In this document: positions 52,006 to 60,851 of the stretch, piece by piece
Layout of the letters: every line of letters starts with the position of its first letter
How positions within the stretch are numbered: position 1 is the first letter of the stretch
Assembly: GCF_030709675.1 (NCBI RefSeq)
Contig: NZ_JAUZQD010000006.1
Location: forward strand, 124,001 to 188,000
Direction of reading: 5' to 3'
Length of the DNA: 64,000 bases
Origin: Symbioplanes lichenis
Lineage (GTDB): Bacteria > Actinomycetota > Actinomycetes > Mycobacteriales > Micromonosporaceae
Position numbers and translations under genes: made by a program
The notes under the pieces: generated by a model
Database searches by the model: none
Seen by the model: the letters and a program-made list of their open reading frames with translations, nothing else
What the model was told of the DNA's origin: nothing

Positions 52006-53474
52006 CCGTTCGCTTCGCCATGAGGCCAGCCTGCCTTCAGCAGTGCACTGATCGCGTCCAGGTCGCGGCCGAACGGCCGGTCTCCGGTGCCCGGCGGCAG
52101 CACGGCGGCGACCTCGTCCAGCGCGGCCAGCGCGGCCCGGTCCAGTCCGGCGGGTGGTCCCCCCAGCCGCACGGCCTGATGGACGGCCAGCAGCTCGCAC
52201 GCCAGCCCGTCCCGCACCCCGGCGACGGCCTCCCCCAGGCACTCCGCCGCCTCGAAGCCGAAGCTCTGCACGTCCTCCTGCCCGAGTGACGTCTCCATCG
52301 CCCCGCCCAGCGCCGGCACCGCGAACCGCCGCAGCCGGTGCGTGACGCCGACCGCCCGCTTGTGCACCGCCACCAGCCCGGCATGCCGCCCGGGCGCGTC
52401 GGAGAGCTGCCGGGGCAGTCCGGTCACCTCGGGGTCGAGCAGCCGGTGCAGCCGTGCCGTCCCCAGCTCGGCCAGGTGCAGCAACGCCGTGGTCAGCGCC
52501 CCCGCACACGCGACCAGATCCGTGCCCGCGAACCCGGCCGTCCCCACGAACCGCCCGTCCAGGTGCGCCGGCGAGTCGGTGACCGCGGCCAGCGCCCGAT
52601 CGGCCGCCGCTTCGAGGGCCGCGACCGCCCGCAGCGCCACCGCGAGCGCCGGAGCCGTCACGCGGAAGGAGACGGGCGCCTGCAACTTCCCCTCGGACTG
52701 CTCGTGCAGCAGCCCGCGCAGGGCGTCCAGCACGGTGGCCAGCTCGGGGCTGTCGGCCAGCGCCGGGTGCAGCGGATCCCGGCTGGCCCGCGCGACCGCG
52801 TGCGACGCCGCCGTCACGAGCAAGGCCTGCTTTAGCAGCACCCGGGACGCGTCCGCGGCGAGGATCGCCAGCCCGGTGAGCCCCGGCACCCCTTCGAGGA
52901 AGGCGACACCCTCCTTGGCCGCGAACGACCGCGGGCTCAGCCCGGCCGCGGCGAGCGCCTCCGCGGCGTCGATCGCGGTGCCCGTGGCGTCCAGCACCTG
53001 ACCCGTACCGTTGAGGGCCGCGCCGGCGTGCGCGAGCGGGATGATCTCGCCGGCCGCACCGCTGCCCCGCGCCGGGACCGCCGGCACCACGTCCGCGTCG
53101 AGCAGCGCGGCCAGGTGCCGGCACAGCTCCGGCGAAGAGCCGGCGGCCGGGTGCAGCAGGGTCCGCAGCCGTACGGCGAGCAGCGCGCGGGCCTCCTCCC
53201 GGCGCAGCCACGGCGCCGAGCCGACCGCGCGGCCGGTCATCAGGGTGTCCTGGTGCCGCTGCTGTGCCTCAGCGTCGAGCCGGACGCCGGCCAGCGCGCC
53301 CATGCCGGTGTTGACCCCGTAGACGGGCTGGTCCCCATCAAGGTCGCGCAGCACCCGGCGCCGGTTCTCCCCCACCTCGGCCAGCAACCCGTCGGCCAGC
53401 GTGAGACGGCTCTCGCCCCTCGCCACCGCGGCGATGAGGGCGCGGTCCAGCTGCTCGGCCCTGGTGACAATCAT
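52002..53474 (-). CDS. HAL/PAL-family protein without MIO serine (copy 1)
   Basis: The 490-residue protein belongs to the histidine/phenylalanine ammonia-lyase superfamily: VYGVNTGMGA (Tyr52), PLAHAGAALNGTG (Asn155) and SLGQEDVQSFG are conserved. The Ala-Ser-Gly that normally forms the MIO cofactor (GSxGASGDLAPL) reads GSGAAGEIIPL here, so Ser is replaced by Ala141. The second-loop Tyr (QDxYSxR) is Val268 in QAPVSFR. It therefore should not form MIO and may not be an ammonia-lyase. It overlaps the ornithine-cyclodeaminase homologue by 4 bases (ATGA), which implies a shared pathway. Confidence 0.85.
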   Translation of the reverse strand: MIVTRAEQLDRALIAAVARGESRLTLADGLLAEVGENRRRVLRDLDGDQPVYGVNTGMGALAGVRLDAEAQQRHQDTLMTGRAVGSAPWLRREEARALLAVRLRTLLHPAAGSSPELCRHLAALLDADVVPAVPARGSGAAGEIIPLAHAGAALNGTGQVLDATGTAIDAAEALAAAGLSPRSFAAKEGVAFLEGVPGLTGLAILAADASRVLLKQALLVTAASHAVARASRDPLHPALADSPELATVLDALRGLLHEQSEGKLQAPVSFRVTAPALAVALRAVAALEAAADRALAAVTDSPAHLDGRFVGTAGFAGTDLVACAGALTTALLHLAELGTARLHRLLDPEVTGLPRQLSDAPGRHAGLVAVHKRAVGVTHRLRRFAVPALGGAMETSLGQEDVQSFGFEAAECLGEAVAGVRDGLACELLAVHQAVRLGGPPAGLDRAALAALDEVAAVLPPGTGDRPFGRDLDAISALLKAGWPHGEANG

Positions 53475-54475
53475 CGGTAGCGCAGCATCGTGCCGGCGTC
53501 GGCGGCCTCGGCCCGGGTCAGCACGAGATGGGCGAGCGCCACGTCCAGGATCGACAGCCCGCGGTGCCAGAAGAGGATCCGCTCGTCGGGCCGCTCACGC
53601 CCCGGCTTCTGCCCGCTGACGATCTCGCCGATCTCCGCGTACAGGCTCTCCTCGCTCAGCCGCCCGCTGTCCACGTGCGCGCGCAACGCCCCGAACCGCC
53701 CCGACCGCGACTCCCGCCAATCGTCGACGACGACTTTGTCCATGACGTCGAGCAGATCAAGTTCAACCGCGCTGATCGTGCCGTACGGGACCACGAACGC
53801 ACCGGGCTTGACGGCACTCGTCCGCAGAAGCGGTGCGGGCTTCTCCAGCCGCGACGCCTCGACCAGAATGTCGGCGCCGTCATAGGCCTCGTCCGCCGTC
53901 GCCACCGCCCGCACCGGCGTCGTCGTCGCCGCCCGCAACCGCTCGGCGAAGGCCTCACGTGACTCGGGCCGCCGGCTGGTGACCCGAATCTCGTCCAGCT
54001 CGAACAGGCTGTCGAGCAGCGTGACGTTGGCGAAGGCCGTGCCCCGGGCGCCCACGTGCCCGAGCACCTTCGCATCGGCCCGAGCCAGATACTTCGCCCC
54101 GACGGCGGTCATCGCCCCCGTCCGCATCTCCGTGATCCACGTCGCGTCCATGATCGCAAGCGGCACCCCGGTCGTCGGGTCGTAAACCGTCATGAGCGCC
54201 AGCTCACTGGGCAACCCCTTGGTGTAGTTGGGGACGAAGTCCCCCACCACCTTGATCCCGCTCAGCCCACGCTCACCGAACGTGTTCACATGCCCGCGCA
54301 GAACATTGAAATGCCCGGCCCCGCCGTTCTCCGGCACCAGATGCACCCGAGGTTCGAAAACCGTCTCCCCCCGCCCGTGCGCCGCCACCACCGCCTCCAC
54401 GGCAGCCACCGCGTCGGCCGCGCCGATGCCCAGCCCCTCGACATCAGGTCCGGACAGAAAGCGCAGCCAGATCAT
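53471..54475 (-). CDS. Ornithine cyclodeaminase/mu-crystallin family protein
   Basis: The 334-residue NAD(P)-dependent protein matches the ornithine cyclodeaminase/ketimine reductase family: GIKVVGDFVPNYTKGLPSELALMTVYDPTTGVPLAIMDATWITEMRTGAMTAVGAKYLA, then the Rossmann core KVLGHVGARGTAFANVTLL with a slightly degenerate glycine motif (GHVGARG for the usual GxGxQ). Members cyclise ornithine, oxidise alanine or reduce cyclic imines. The ATG at 54473-54475 has AGAGGA upstream. It is the first gene of a two-gene operon with the HAL-like protein. Confidence 0.88.
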   Translation of the reverse strand: MIWLRFLSGPDVEGLGIGAADAVAAVEAVVAAHGRGETVFEPRVHLVPENGGAGHFNVLRGHVNTFGERGLSGIKVVGDFVPNYTKGLPSELALMTVYDPTTGVPLAIMDATWITEMRTGAMTAVGAKYLARADAKVLGHVGARGTAFANVTLLDSLFELDEIRVTSRRPESREAFAERLRAATTTPVRAVATADEAYDGADILVEASRLEKPAPLLRTSAVKPGAFVVPYGTISAVELDLLDVMDKVVVDDWRESRSGRFGALRAHVDSGRLSEESLYAEIGEIVSGQKPGRERPDERILFWHRGLSILDVALAHLVLTRAEAADAGTMLRYR

Positions 54476-54561
54476 GGGGTGGGTCCTCTCGCCGGCAGAA
54501 CAGGGGCCGCCCACCATGCTCCCGGTCTTTCCCCCGCCCGGCCACCGTCTTGTGATCTTTC

Positions 54562-54726
54562 TCAGCCCCTGACCCGGGAGCTGACGACATTGCCGAAGCG
54601 CAGCGCGAACGGCTTGTCGGTGAGGTCGCCCCGTTCGGGCCATCCGGCGATGATCAGCCCCTCCGCTGGCGCGGCCGGCTCCTTCTCTCCGTCACGTCCC
54701 GCCCGCGCCAGCCACGCGTTGACCAT
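54562..54726 (-). CDS. Small hypothetical protein or fragment (54 residues)
   Basis: The frame encodes MVNAWLARAGRDGEKE, then EGLIIAGWPERGD and DKPFALRFGNVVSSRVRG. I recognise no family. It sits between the divergent ornithine-cyclodeaminase and LysE genes, and the ribosome binding site is weak. It may be a real small gene or the remnant of a larger one. Confidence 0.3.
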   Translation of the reverse strand: MVNAWLARAGRDGEKEPAAPAEGLIIAGWPERGDLTDKPFALRFGNVVSSRVRG

Positions 54727-54880
54727 CGCACCCCTCCCCCGTCGCCCGGGGGAGTCCACCGGATCACCACTGTCTCAAGTGGTGTGTCGGGGGCTTTCGA
54801 AGCTCCGGTGCGGCGTCTCGGGCGGCCGGGTGGAGCGACTGCTCGTGGAGGGCGCCGCGGACGCGTGGGAGACTTTGGGC

Positions 54881-55513
54881 ATGATCGATTGGCCCGGGTT
54901 TCTGGCGGCGGTGACGCTGGTGTCGCTCATTCCGGGGGCGAGTCAGCTGCTCGGGTTGCGCAACGCCGTCCGGTACGGGCCCGGGCGGGCGCTCGCTGGG
55001 ATCTTCGGGCGGTTGGCGGCATTTGTCGTGCTGATCGGGCTCGTGGTGGCCGGGCTCGGGGCCGTACTGGCCGCCTCGGCCACGACGCTCGAGATCGTCA
55101 AGTGGGTCGGGGTTGTCTACCTGGGCTGGCTGGGCGTGCAGAGTGTGCGGAGCGGGCTGCGGCCGGCCGGCGACGATGACGCGCGGATCGTGGCGGGGCC
55201 GCGGCGCGGGGTCGGGGCGATCGTGGTGAACGAGTTCGTGGTGGCGATGAGCAATCCGAAGGCGCTTCTGTTGTTCGCGGCGTTGCTGCCTCAGTTCACC
55301 GACACGTCGGCGCCCGGGGCGGGGTGGCATCTGGCGGTGCTCGGGGCGGCCTATCTGGTGGTCGAGCTGGTTGTCGGGCTGGGCTACATCGGCGTGGGGC
55401 GGCGGATCGGGGCGACCGGGGTGCCGGCTCGCACGCAGCGTCGCGTCGACCTGGGCGCCGGGGTCACGTTTCTGGGCCTGGCGGGGCTGCTGGCGGCCGA
55501 CGACCTGGCCTGA
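54881..55513 (+). CDS. LysE/RhtB-family amino-acid exporter
   Basis: The 210-residue membrane protein has six predicted helices and the LysE/RhtB start FLAAVTLVSLIPGASQLLGLRNAVRYGPGRALAGIFG, with VYLGWLGVQSVRSG and MSNPKALLLFAALLPQF typical of the family. It would expel an amino acid or derivative. It is flanked by two amino-acid-lyase-like genes and an ornithine-cyclodeaminase homologue, so its substrate may be the product or toxic intermediate of that pathway. GAGACT lies six bases before the ATG. It is convergent with the second HAL-like gene. Confidence 0.9.
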   Translation: MIDWPGFLAAVTLVSLIPGASQLLGLRNAVRYGPGRALAGIFGRLAAFVVLIGLVVAGLGAVLAASATTLEIVKWVGVVYLGWLGVQSVRSGLRPAGDDDARIVAGPRRGVGAIVVNEFVVAMSNPKALLLFAALLPQFTDTSAPGAGWHLAVLGAAYLVVELVVGLGYIGVGRRIGATGVPARTQRRVDLGAGVTFLGLAGLLAADDLA

Positions 55514-55523
55514 GGGACGGTTG

Positions 55524-56960
55524 TCACAGCTCGCCCGCGGCGACCTCGGCCAGGGCGGGCAGCATCGCGGCGGCGCTCTCCAGGTCGGCGCCGAGGGGGC
55601 GGTCGTCGTCGACACTCTCGAGGCGCTTGCCCGCCAGCTCGTACGCGTCCCGGGCCGGGCCGGTGTCGGGCAGGCGGCCGGGGGCCATGCGCAGGGCCCG
55701 CACCGCGGCGATCAGCTCGATGCCCAGCAGCACCGGGGCGAGGCCGGTCATCGTGCGCAGCGAGCGGGCGCCCTGGGTGGCGAAGCTGGCGTGCTCCTCG
55801 AGGCCGAGCGAGATGGTGAGCGTGCCGGCGGCGGTGGGGGTCATGCCGACGCGGATCTCGGTGAGGACGTCCTGGACGACGTACTCGCCGATCATCAGGC
55901 CGGAGCTGGCGGCCGGCCCGGCGGCCAGGAAGGCGCGCAGGCCGGTCAGGTCGGGCCGCATGAGCAGGCCCAATCGGGCAGAGGACAGGGAGAGTACGGG
56001 CAGGAAGGCTCCGCGGACGGCGTCGAGCCCGGCCGCGAGGGTCGCCGTGTGGAACTGGCCGTGGTGGCGGACGCCGACATCGGTGACCAGCGGGTTCTCG
56101 GCGGCGGCGTTGAGCTCGGCGACCAGGACGTCGTCGAGGTTGCGGGCGGCGTTGACGGCGGGCGCCATGACCTGCGGGAGGACGCGCAGGCCGAAGGGGT
56201 CCTGGATGCGGGCGGGGGCGGCGGCGCCGAGGGTGAGGCGGCGCATCAGGGCGGCCACCTCGGCCTGGGCGGGGTGCGGGCGGAGCAGGTGCACGGCCGG
56301 GTCGTACGCCTCGGCGTTGCCCCGCAGGGCGTGGAAGGCGAGCGCGGCGACGACCGCGGCGGCGCGCAGCAGCGTGCGAACCTCGTGCAGGGCGAGGGCC
56401 GCCGTGGCCACGGTGAGCGCGCTGGAGCTGATCAGCGGGAGGGCGTCGGTGGCGTCGATGGTGGTGACCGGGCCGGGGCCGGTGCGCCACGGCCGCTCCC
56501 CCGCCAGGGTCAGGCCCAGCTCGGCCAGGGGCGCCAGGTCGGCCGTGCCGATGGCGCCCCAGGAATGCATCGTGGGCACCGCGCCGGCGCGCAGGGCTGT
56601 GGCGAGGGTCTCGGCGACGCGGCGGGAGATGCCGGAACCACCGGCCAGGATCTGGTTGAGGCGCGTGGCCATGGCGGCCCGGGCTGTAAGATCGTCTTCC
56701 ACCGGGCCGACGGCGGCGCAATGACTGCGCAACAGGCGGAGGCCGTGGTCGCCGTCGTCACCGGCGCTCTCGTGACGATTGGCGCCGACACCGGTGTTGG
56801 CGCCGTAGACCGCACCGTTCGTTCGGGCGGCATGCAACAGGGCGTGCCGCTGCTCGATGCGGCCGAGGGCGACAGTGTCGATCTCGGCCTCCCGACCCCC
56901 GGAGGCGACCGCGACCAGACCCTCGACCGTGAGGGTCCGCCCGTCGAGGCGAACGACCAT
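55524..56960 (-). CDS. HAL/PAL-family protein without MIO serine (copy 2)
   Basis: The 478-residue protein is a second, distant HAL-family member (VYGANTGVGANRHE with Tyr52; ENPLVTD; LGLEEHASFATQGARSL). Where the MIO tripeptide Ala-Ser-Gly should be, the sequence is WGAIGTADLAPL, giving Gly138-Thr139-Ala140, and the second-loop Tyr is Phe256 (QDPFGLRVLPQV). It thus lacks the residues for MIO chemistry, like copy 1, but in a different way. The ATG at 56958-56960 has GGAGGG six bases upstream. It diverges from the OpuC importer genes. Confidence 0.85.
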   Translation of the reverse strand: MVVRLDGRTLTVEGLVAVASGGREAEIDTVALGRIEQRHALLHAARTNGAVYGANTGVGANRHESAGDDGDHGLRLLRSHCAAVGPVEDDLTARAAMATRLNQILAGGSGISRRVAETLATALRAGAVPTMHSWGAIGTADLAPLAELGLTLAGERPWRTGPGPVTTIDATDALPLISSSALTVATAALALHEVRTLLRAAAVVAALAFHALRGNAEAYDPAVHLLRPHPAQAEVAALMRRLTLGAAAPARIQDPFGLRVLPQVMAPAVNAARNLDDVLVAELNAAAENPLVTDVGVRHHGQFHTATLAAGLDAVRGAFLPVLSLSSARLGLLMRPDLTGLRAFLAAGPAASSGLMIGEYVVQDVLTEIRVGMTPTAAGTLTISLGLEEHASFATQGARSLRTMTGLAPVLLGIELIAAVRALRMAPGRLPDTGPARDAYELAGKRLESVDDDRPLGADLESAAAMLPALAEVAAGEL

Positions 56961-57010
56961 ACCGCCCTCCAGCTGCGATATTAACGAACCGTAAAGGCTC
57001 CGGCGGAACG

Positions 57011-57055
57011 TTGACACGTTATTCACTACGCCGGAAGTATGAATAGCCGTATTCA
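57011..57055 (+). promoter_or_regulatory. Promoter and repeated TATTCA sites of the osmolyte importer
   Basis: TTGACA (57011-57016) and AAGTAT (57035-57040) are 18 bases apart. TATTCA occurs at 57020-57025 between them. TGAATA (57040-57045) and TATTCA (57050-57055) form an inverted repeat with a GCCG centre just downstream of the -10. The three copies look like operator half-sites for an unidentified regulator. Confidence 0.6.
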
Positions 57056-57083
57056 CCGACCGCCAGCACTCGCCGGGAGCGAC

Positions 57084-58100
57084 ATGATCACATTTGACGA
57101 CGTCGTGAAGGTGTATCCCGGCGGGAGCACTGCCGTGGACCACCTCTCGCTGGAGCTGCCCACGGGCAAGACGACCGTGTTCGTCGGCCCGTCCGGCTGC
57201 GGCAAGACCACGTCGCTGCGCATGATCAACCGGATGGTGCACCCCACGTCGGGCCGCGTGCTCATCGACGGCCAGGACGTCGCGGGACAGGACGAGGCCC
57301 TGCTGCGGCGGGGCATCGGCTACGTCATCCAGCACGCGGGGCTCTTCCCGCACCGCACGGTGCTCGACAACGTGGCGACCGTACCGATGCTGACCGGGAA
57401 GACGCGCCGTGAGGCGCGGACGGCGGCCCTGGGCCTGCTGGAGCGCGTGGGGTTGTCCGAGGAGTTCGCGAAGCGCTACCCCGCGCAGCTCTCCGGCGGC
57501 CAGCAGCAGCGCGTCGGCGTGGCCCGGGCGCTCGCCGCCGACCCGCCGGTGATGCTCATGGACGAGCCGTTCAGCGCCGTCGACCCGGTCGTGCGCGAGG
57601 GGCTGCACAAGGAGTTCCTGCGCCTGCAGGAGGACCTGGGCAAGACCATCGCGATGGTCACCCACGACATCGACGAGGCCATCAAGCTGGGCGATGTCGT
57701 CGCCATCTTCCGCCAGGGCGGGGTCCTGGCCCAGATGGGTACGCCCCAGGAGCTGCTCGACCACCCCGCGGACGACTTCGTCGCGGAGTTCGTCGGGCGG
57801 GACCGGGGCTTCCGCGGGCTCTCCTTCGACTCCGCCGCCGACCTCCCCGTCCGCGAGCTGACGCCGGATCTGGTCCTCGACGACAAAGGCCGGCCGGAGG
57901 GCTGGCGCGTCGACGGCGGGATCAAAGCGCTCGGCGGCACGTTCACCACGGCCGACTCGCTGCGCCAGGTGACCGACCTCGCCATCATCTCGCCGGTCGG
58001 CATCGCGGTGCGGGTGGACGAGAGCGGCGCCGCCGACGGGCTCGTGCGCCACCACGACCTCGCCGACCACCTGGCCGCGCGGCGCGGGCGGTCCGCGTGA
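57084..58100 (+). CDS. opuCA: Glycine betaine/carnitine/choline ABC transporter ATPase
   Basis: The 338-residue ATPase has Walker A GPSGCGKTT (about residues 33-41), signature LSGGQQQRVGVARALAADPPVMLMDEPFSAVDPVVR with Walker B, and the switch His in VTHDIDEA. The C-terminal 90 residues resemble a partial CBS-like regulatory region as in OpuC/ProV. The ATG at 57084-57086 has GGGAGC upstream; an earlier ATG at 57039 overlaps the promoter. It energises uptake of compatible solutes and overlaps the next gene by 4 bases (GTGA). Confidence 0.93.
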   Translation: MITFDDVVKVYPGGSTAVDHLSLELPTGKTTVFVGPSGCGKTTSLRMINRMVHPTSGRVLIDGQDVAGQDEALLRRGIGYVIQHAGLFPHRTVLDNVATVPMLTGKTRREARTAALGLLERVGLSEEFAKRYPAQLSGGQQQRVGVARALAADPPVMLMDEPFSAVDPVVREGLHKEFLRLQEDLGKTIAMVTHDIDEAIKLGDVVAIFRQGGVLAQMGTPQELLDHPADDFVAEFVGRDRGFRGLSFDSAADLPVRELTPDLVLDDKGRPEGWRVDGGIKALGGTFTTADSLRQVTDLAIISPVGIAVRVDESGAADGLVRHHDLADHLAARRGRSA

Positions 58101-58732
58101 TCACTTATCTGTCCAACAACGGCGACACGGTGCTCGCCGCGCTGCGCCAGCACATCTGGCTCGCGCTGGTGCCCGTACTCCTCGGCTTTGTCATCGCCCT
58201 GCCGATCGGCTGGCTGGGCGTGCGCTTCCCGTGGCTCTACCACCCGCTCGTCAACGTGGCCGGGGTGCTCTACTCGATCCCGTCGCTCGCGCTCTTCGTG
58301 TTCCTGCCGGTGCTGCTCGGCACGAAGATCCTGTCCCCGCTGAACATCGTGGTCGCGCTCACCATCTACACCGTCGCGCTGCTCGCCCGTACGGTTGCGG
58401 ACGGTCTGCGGGCCGTCGACCCGCTGATCGTGCAGGCCGCGTCGGCCATGGGCTACCGGCGGTTCAAGCGGCTGACCGACGTCGAGCTGCCGGTCGCGCT
58501 GCCGGTGATCCTGGCCGGCCTGCGCTCCGCGACCGTCGCCAACATCAGCCTGGTCAGCGTCGGCGCCCTGATCGGCGTCGGCGGCCTCGGGCAGCTGTTC
58601 ACGCGCGGCTTCCAGCTGTTCTACCTGGAGCCCATCTTCGTCGGCATCATCCTGTCCGTGCTGCTCGCGGCGGCGGCCGACGGCATCATCGTCCTCATCC
58701 AGCGCGCCCTCACCCCCTGGACCCGCGCATGA
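58097..58732 (+). CDS. opuCB: Osmolyte ABC transporter permease 1
   Basis: The 211-residue permease has five to six membrane helices and the loop ASAMGYRRFKRLTDVELPVALPVILAGLRSATVANISLVSVGALIGVGGLG, typical of OpuCB/OpuBB proteins. It starts with GTG inside the end of the ATPase gene and overlaps the second permease by 4 bases (ATGA). The two permeases form the membrane channel of the importer. Confidence 0.93.
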   Translation: MITYLSNNGDTVLAALRQHIWLALVPVLLGFVIALPIGWLGVRFPWLYHPLVNVAGVLYSIPSLALFVFLPVLLGTKILSPLNIVVALTIYTVALLARTVADGLRAVDPLIVQAASAMGYRRFKRLTDVELPVALPVILAGLRSATVANISLVSVGALIGVGGLGQLFTRGFQLFYLEPIFVGIILSVLLAAAADGIIVLIQRALTPWTRA

Positions 58733-59388
58733 ACCTCTCCTACCTGTTCGACGCCGCCCACTGGGACCCGTCGGCCACGGGCAGCTTCCCGGACCTGCTG
58801 CTGGCCCACCTCGGCTACGTGGCGCTCGCCCTGCTCATCGGTACGGTCATCGCGCTGCCCGTGGGTCTCTACATCGGCCACACGGGCCGGGGCTCCTTCA
58901 TCGCCATCAACGCCGGCAACGCGGGCCGCTCGTTGCCCACGCTCGGCCTGCTCATGCTGATGGTGACGCTGCTGGGGCTGGGGCTGCTGCCCGTCCTCAT
59001 CGCCCTGACAGTGCTGGTGATCCCGCCCATCCTCACGTCCGCCTACGCCGGGATGCGCACCCTCGACTCCCAGGTCGTCGACGCGGCCAAGGGCATGGGC
59101 ATGCGCCCGTGGCAGGTGCTCACCCGGGTCGAGCTGCCGATGGCACTGCCGGTGCTCTTCAGCGGTTTCCGCAGCGCCGCCCTCCAGGTGGTCGCGACGG
59201 CGACCGTCGCCGCGGCGGTCGGGCTCAGCGGGCTCGGCCGGCTCATGATCGACGGCCTCGCCGTCAACGACTACTCCCGGGTGCTGGCGGGGGCCATCGT
59301 CGTCGCCCTCCTCGCCGTCCTGCTCGATCTTCTGCTCGCCCAGGTCCAACGCTGGATCGTCTCTCCTGGCGTGTCCAAGCGCTTCTAG
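58729..59388 (+). CDS. opuCD: Osmolyte ABC transporter permease 2
   Basis: This 219-residue permease carries the same family loop (AAKGMGMRPWQVLTRVELPMALPVLFSGFRSAALQVVATATVAAAVGLSGLG) and six membrane helices. It is the partner of the upstream permease. It is followed after 20 bases by the binding-protein gene, giving the full ATPase-permease-permease-binding protein order. Confidence 0.93.
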   Translation: MNLSYLFDAAHWDPSATGSFPDLLLAHLGYVALALLIGTVIALPVGLYIGHTGRGSFIAINAGNAGRSLPTLGLLMLMVTLLGLGLLPVLIALTVLVIPPILTSAYAGMRTLDSQVVDAAKGMGMRPWQVLTRVELPMALPVLFSGFRSAALQVVATATVAAAVGLSGLGRLMIDGLAVNDYSRVLAGAIVVALLAVLLDLLLAQVQRWIVSPGVSKRF

Positions 59389-59408
59389 CTCCTACCGGAA
59401 GGCATTTC

Positions 59409-60335
59409 ATGTCCCGCATTCGCCTGGCGGCAACCGCTGCCGGACTTGCCACCGCCCTGTTGCTGTCCGCCTGTGGGTCGGGTGACGACCCCCTCGCCTC
59501 CGACGACAGCGGCGCCTCCTCGGCGCCCGGCACCGTCACCGTCGGCTCGGCCAACTTCGCCGAGAGCGAGCTGCTCGCCGAGATCTACTCCCAGGCCCTC
59601 GAGGCCAAGGGTGTCACCGTGAAGCGCCAGTTCAACATCGGCGCCCGCGAGCTCTACCTCAAGGCGCTGCAGGACGGCTCGATCGACCTGCTCCCCGAGT
59701 ACAACGGCGCGCTGCTCTCCGCCCTGCAGACCGGCGGCGCGCCCGAGGGCGTCAGCAAGCCCGAGGACGTGCTCGCCGCCCTCAAGAAGGTGCTGCCCGC
59801 CGGCACCGAGGTGCTCGACCAGAGCGCCGCCGAGGACAAGGACACCCTGACCGTGAGCCAGGAGACGGCCACGAAGTACAGCCTCAAGACCATCGACGAC
59901 CTCAAGCCGGTCGCCGGCCAGCTGGTCATCGGCGCCGGCCCCGAGTGGCAGGAGCGCTACCAGGGCCTCAAGGGCCTGGAGGAGCTCTACGGCGTCAAGT
60001 TCAAGGAGTTCAAGCCGCTCGACGCGGGCGGCCCGCTGACCGTCAACGCCCTCAAGAAGGGTGACATCCAGGTCGGCAACATCTTCTCCACCGACTCGTC
60101 CATCAAGACCAACAACTTCGTCGTCCTCGACGACCCGCGCAACCTCTACCTCGCGGAGAACATCCTCCCGCTGATCCGCACCTCGGCCAAGACCGACGCG
60201 GTCGCCGGGGCGCTCAACGCCGTGTCGGCCAAGCTGACCACGGAGAACCTCACCACCTACCTCGCGCAGGTGCAGGTGGACAAGAAGGACACCGCCACGG
60301 TGGCCAAGGCGTTCCTGTCGGAGAACGGTCTCTGA
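59409..60335 (+). CDS. opuCC: Osmolyte-binding lipoprotein
   Basis: The 308-residue protein has a signal peptide with lipobox LLLSAC (Cys about residue 22) and the OpuAC fold: VTVGSANFAESELLAEIYSQALEAKGVTV, DLLPEYNGALLSAL and GDIQVGNIFSTDSSIKTNNFVVLDDPRNLY. It captures glycine betaine, choline or carnitine outside the membrane. It is the last gene of the operon and is followed by a strong terminator. Confidence 0.93.
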   Translation: MSRIRLAATAAGLATALLLSACGSGDDPLASDDSGASSAPGTVTVGSANFAESELLAEIYSQALEAKGVTVKRQFNIGARELYLKALQDGSIDLLPEYNGALLSALQTGGAPEGVSKPEDVLAALKKVLPAGTEVLDQSAAEDKDTLTVSQETATKYSLKTIDDLKPVAGQLVIGAGPEWQERYQGLKGLEELYGVKFKEFKPLDAGGPLTVNALKKGDIQVGNIFSTDSSIKTNNFVVLDDPRNLYLAENILPLIRTSAKTDAVAGALNAVSAKLTTENLTTYLAQVQVDKKDTATVAKAFLSENGL

Positions 60336-60350
60336 TCGTTCCCCGACGAC

Positions 60351-60383
60351 AGCGGCCCGGGCGTTCTCGCCCGGGCCGCTTTT
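60351..60383 (+). terminator. Strong intrinsic terminator of the osmolyte importer operon
   Basis: AGCGGCCCGGGCG (60351-60363) and CGCCCGGGCCGCT (60368-60380) form a perfect 13-base stem with a TTCT loop, followed by TTT. It starts 16 bases after the binding-protein stop. Confidence 0.92.
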
Positions 60384-60434
60384 CCGCAATCTGGTGAATG
60401 CGGCCGCCGGGCCGGCGCGGCTAGCGTCGTGATC

Positions 60435-60842
60435 ATGAGAGCTTCGTACGACGTCGAGGTCGAGTCGCCGGCCACCCCGGAGCGCGTCTGGGCGCTGCTG
60501 ACCGACGCGCCCAGCTGGCCGGCCTGGGGCACCGTGGACGAGCTCGTCGCCGAGACGTCGAGCGGGGTCGGCGCCGTCCGGACCTTCCGCACCGGCCGCG
60601 TCGTGACCAGTGAGCGGATCGTGGAGCTGCGGCCGCCGTCGCTGTTCGCCTATGTCGACGCCGAGAACCCGTACCTGCGCGACTATCGGGCCGAGATCCG
60701 GCTCAGCCCCGCCGCCGCGGGTGGCACCACGATCCGCTGGCAGGGAAGCTACACCGTGGGCCTCGGGGCGTACCTGGTCATGCGGCCGGTGATGAGCCGG
60801 ACCATGCGCCGGATGGCCGAGGGCCTCGCCCGGGCCGCATAG
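60435..60842 (+). CDS. SRPBCC-family protein (polyketide cyclase-like)
   Basis: The 135-residue protein has the START/SRPBCC fold: VEVESPATPERVWALLTDAPSWPAWG at the N-terminus, a beta-sheet core (AEIRLSPAAAGGTTIRWQGSYTVG) and a long C-terminal helix (MRPVMSRTMRRMAEGLARAA). Such proteins bind small hydrophobic ligands; the substrate is unknown. TAGCGT lies seven bases before the ATG, so a leaderless message is likely. Its TAG stop overlaps the -10 element of the next gene. Confidence 0.85.
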   Translation: MRASYDVEVESPATPERVWALLTDAPSWPAWGTVDELVAETSSGVGAVRTFRTGRVVTSERIVELRPPSLFAYVDAENPYLRDYRAEIRLSPAAAGGTTIRWQGSYTVGLGAYLVMRPVMSRTMRRMAEGLARAA

Positions 60843-60851
60843 GCTCTGCCC

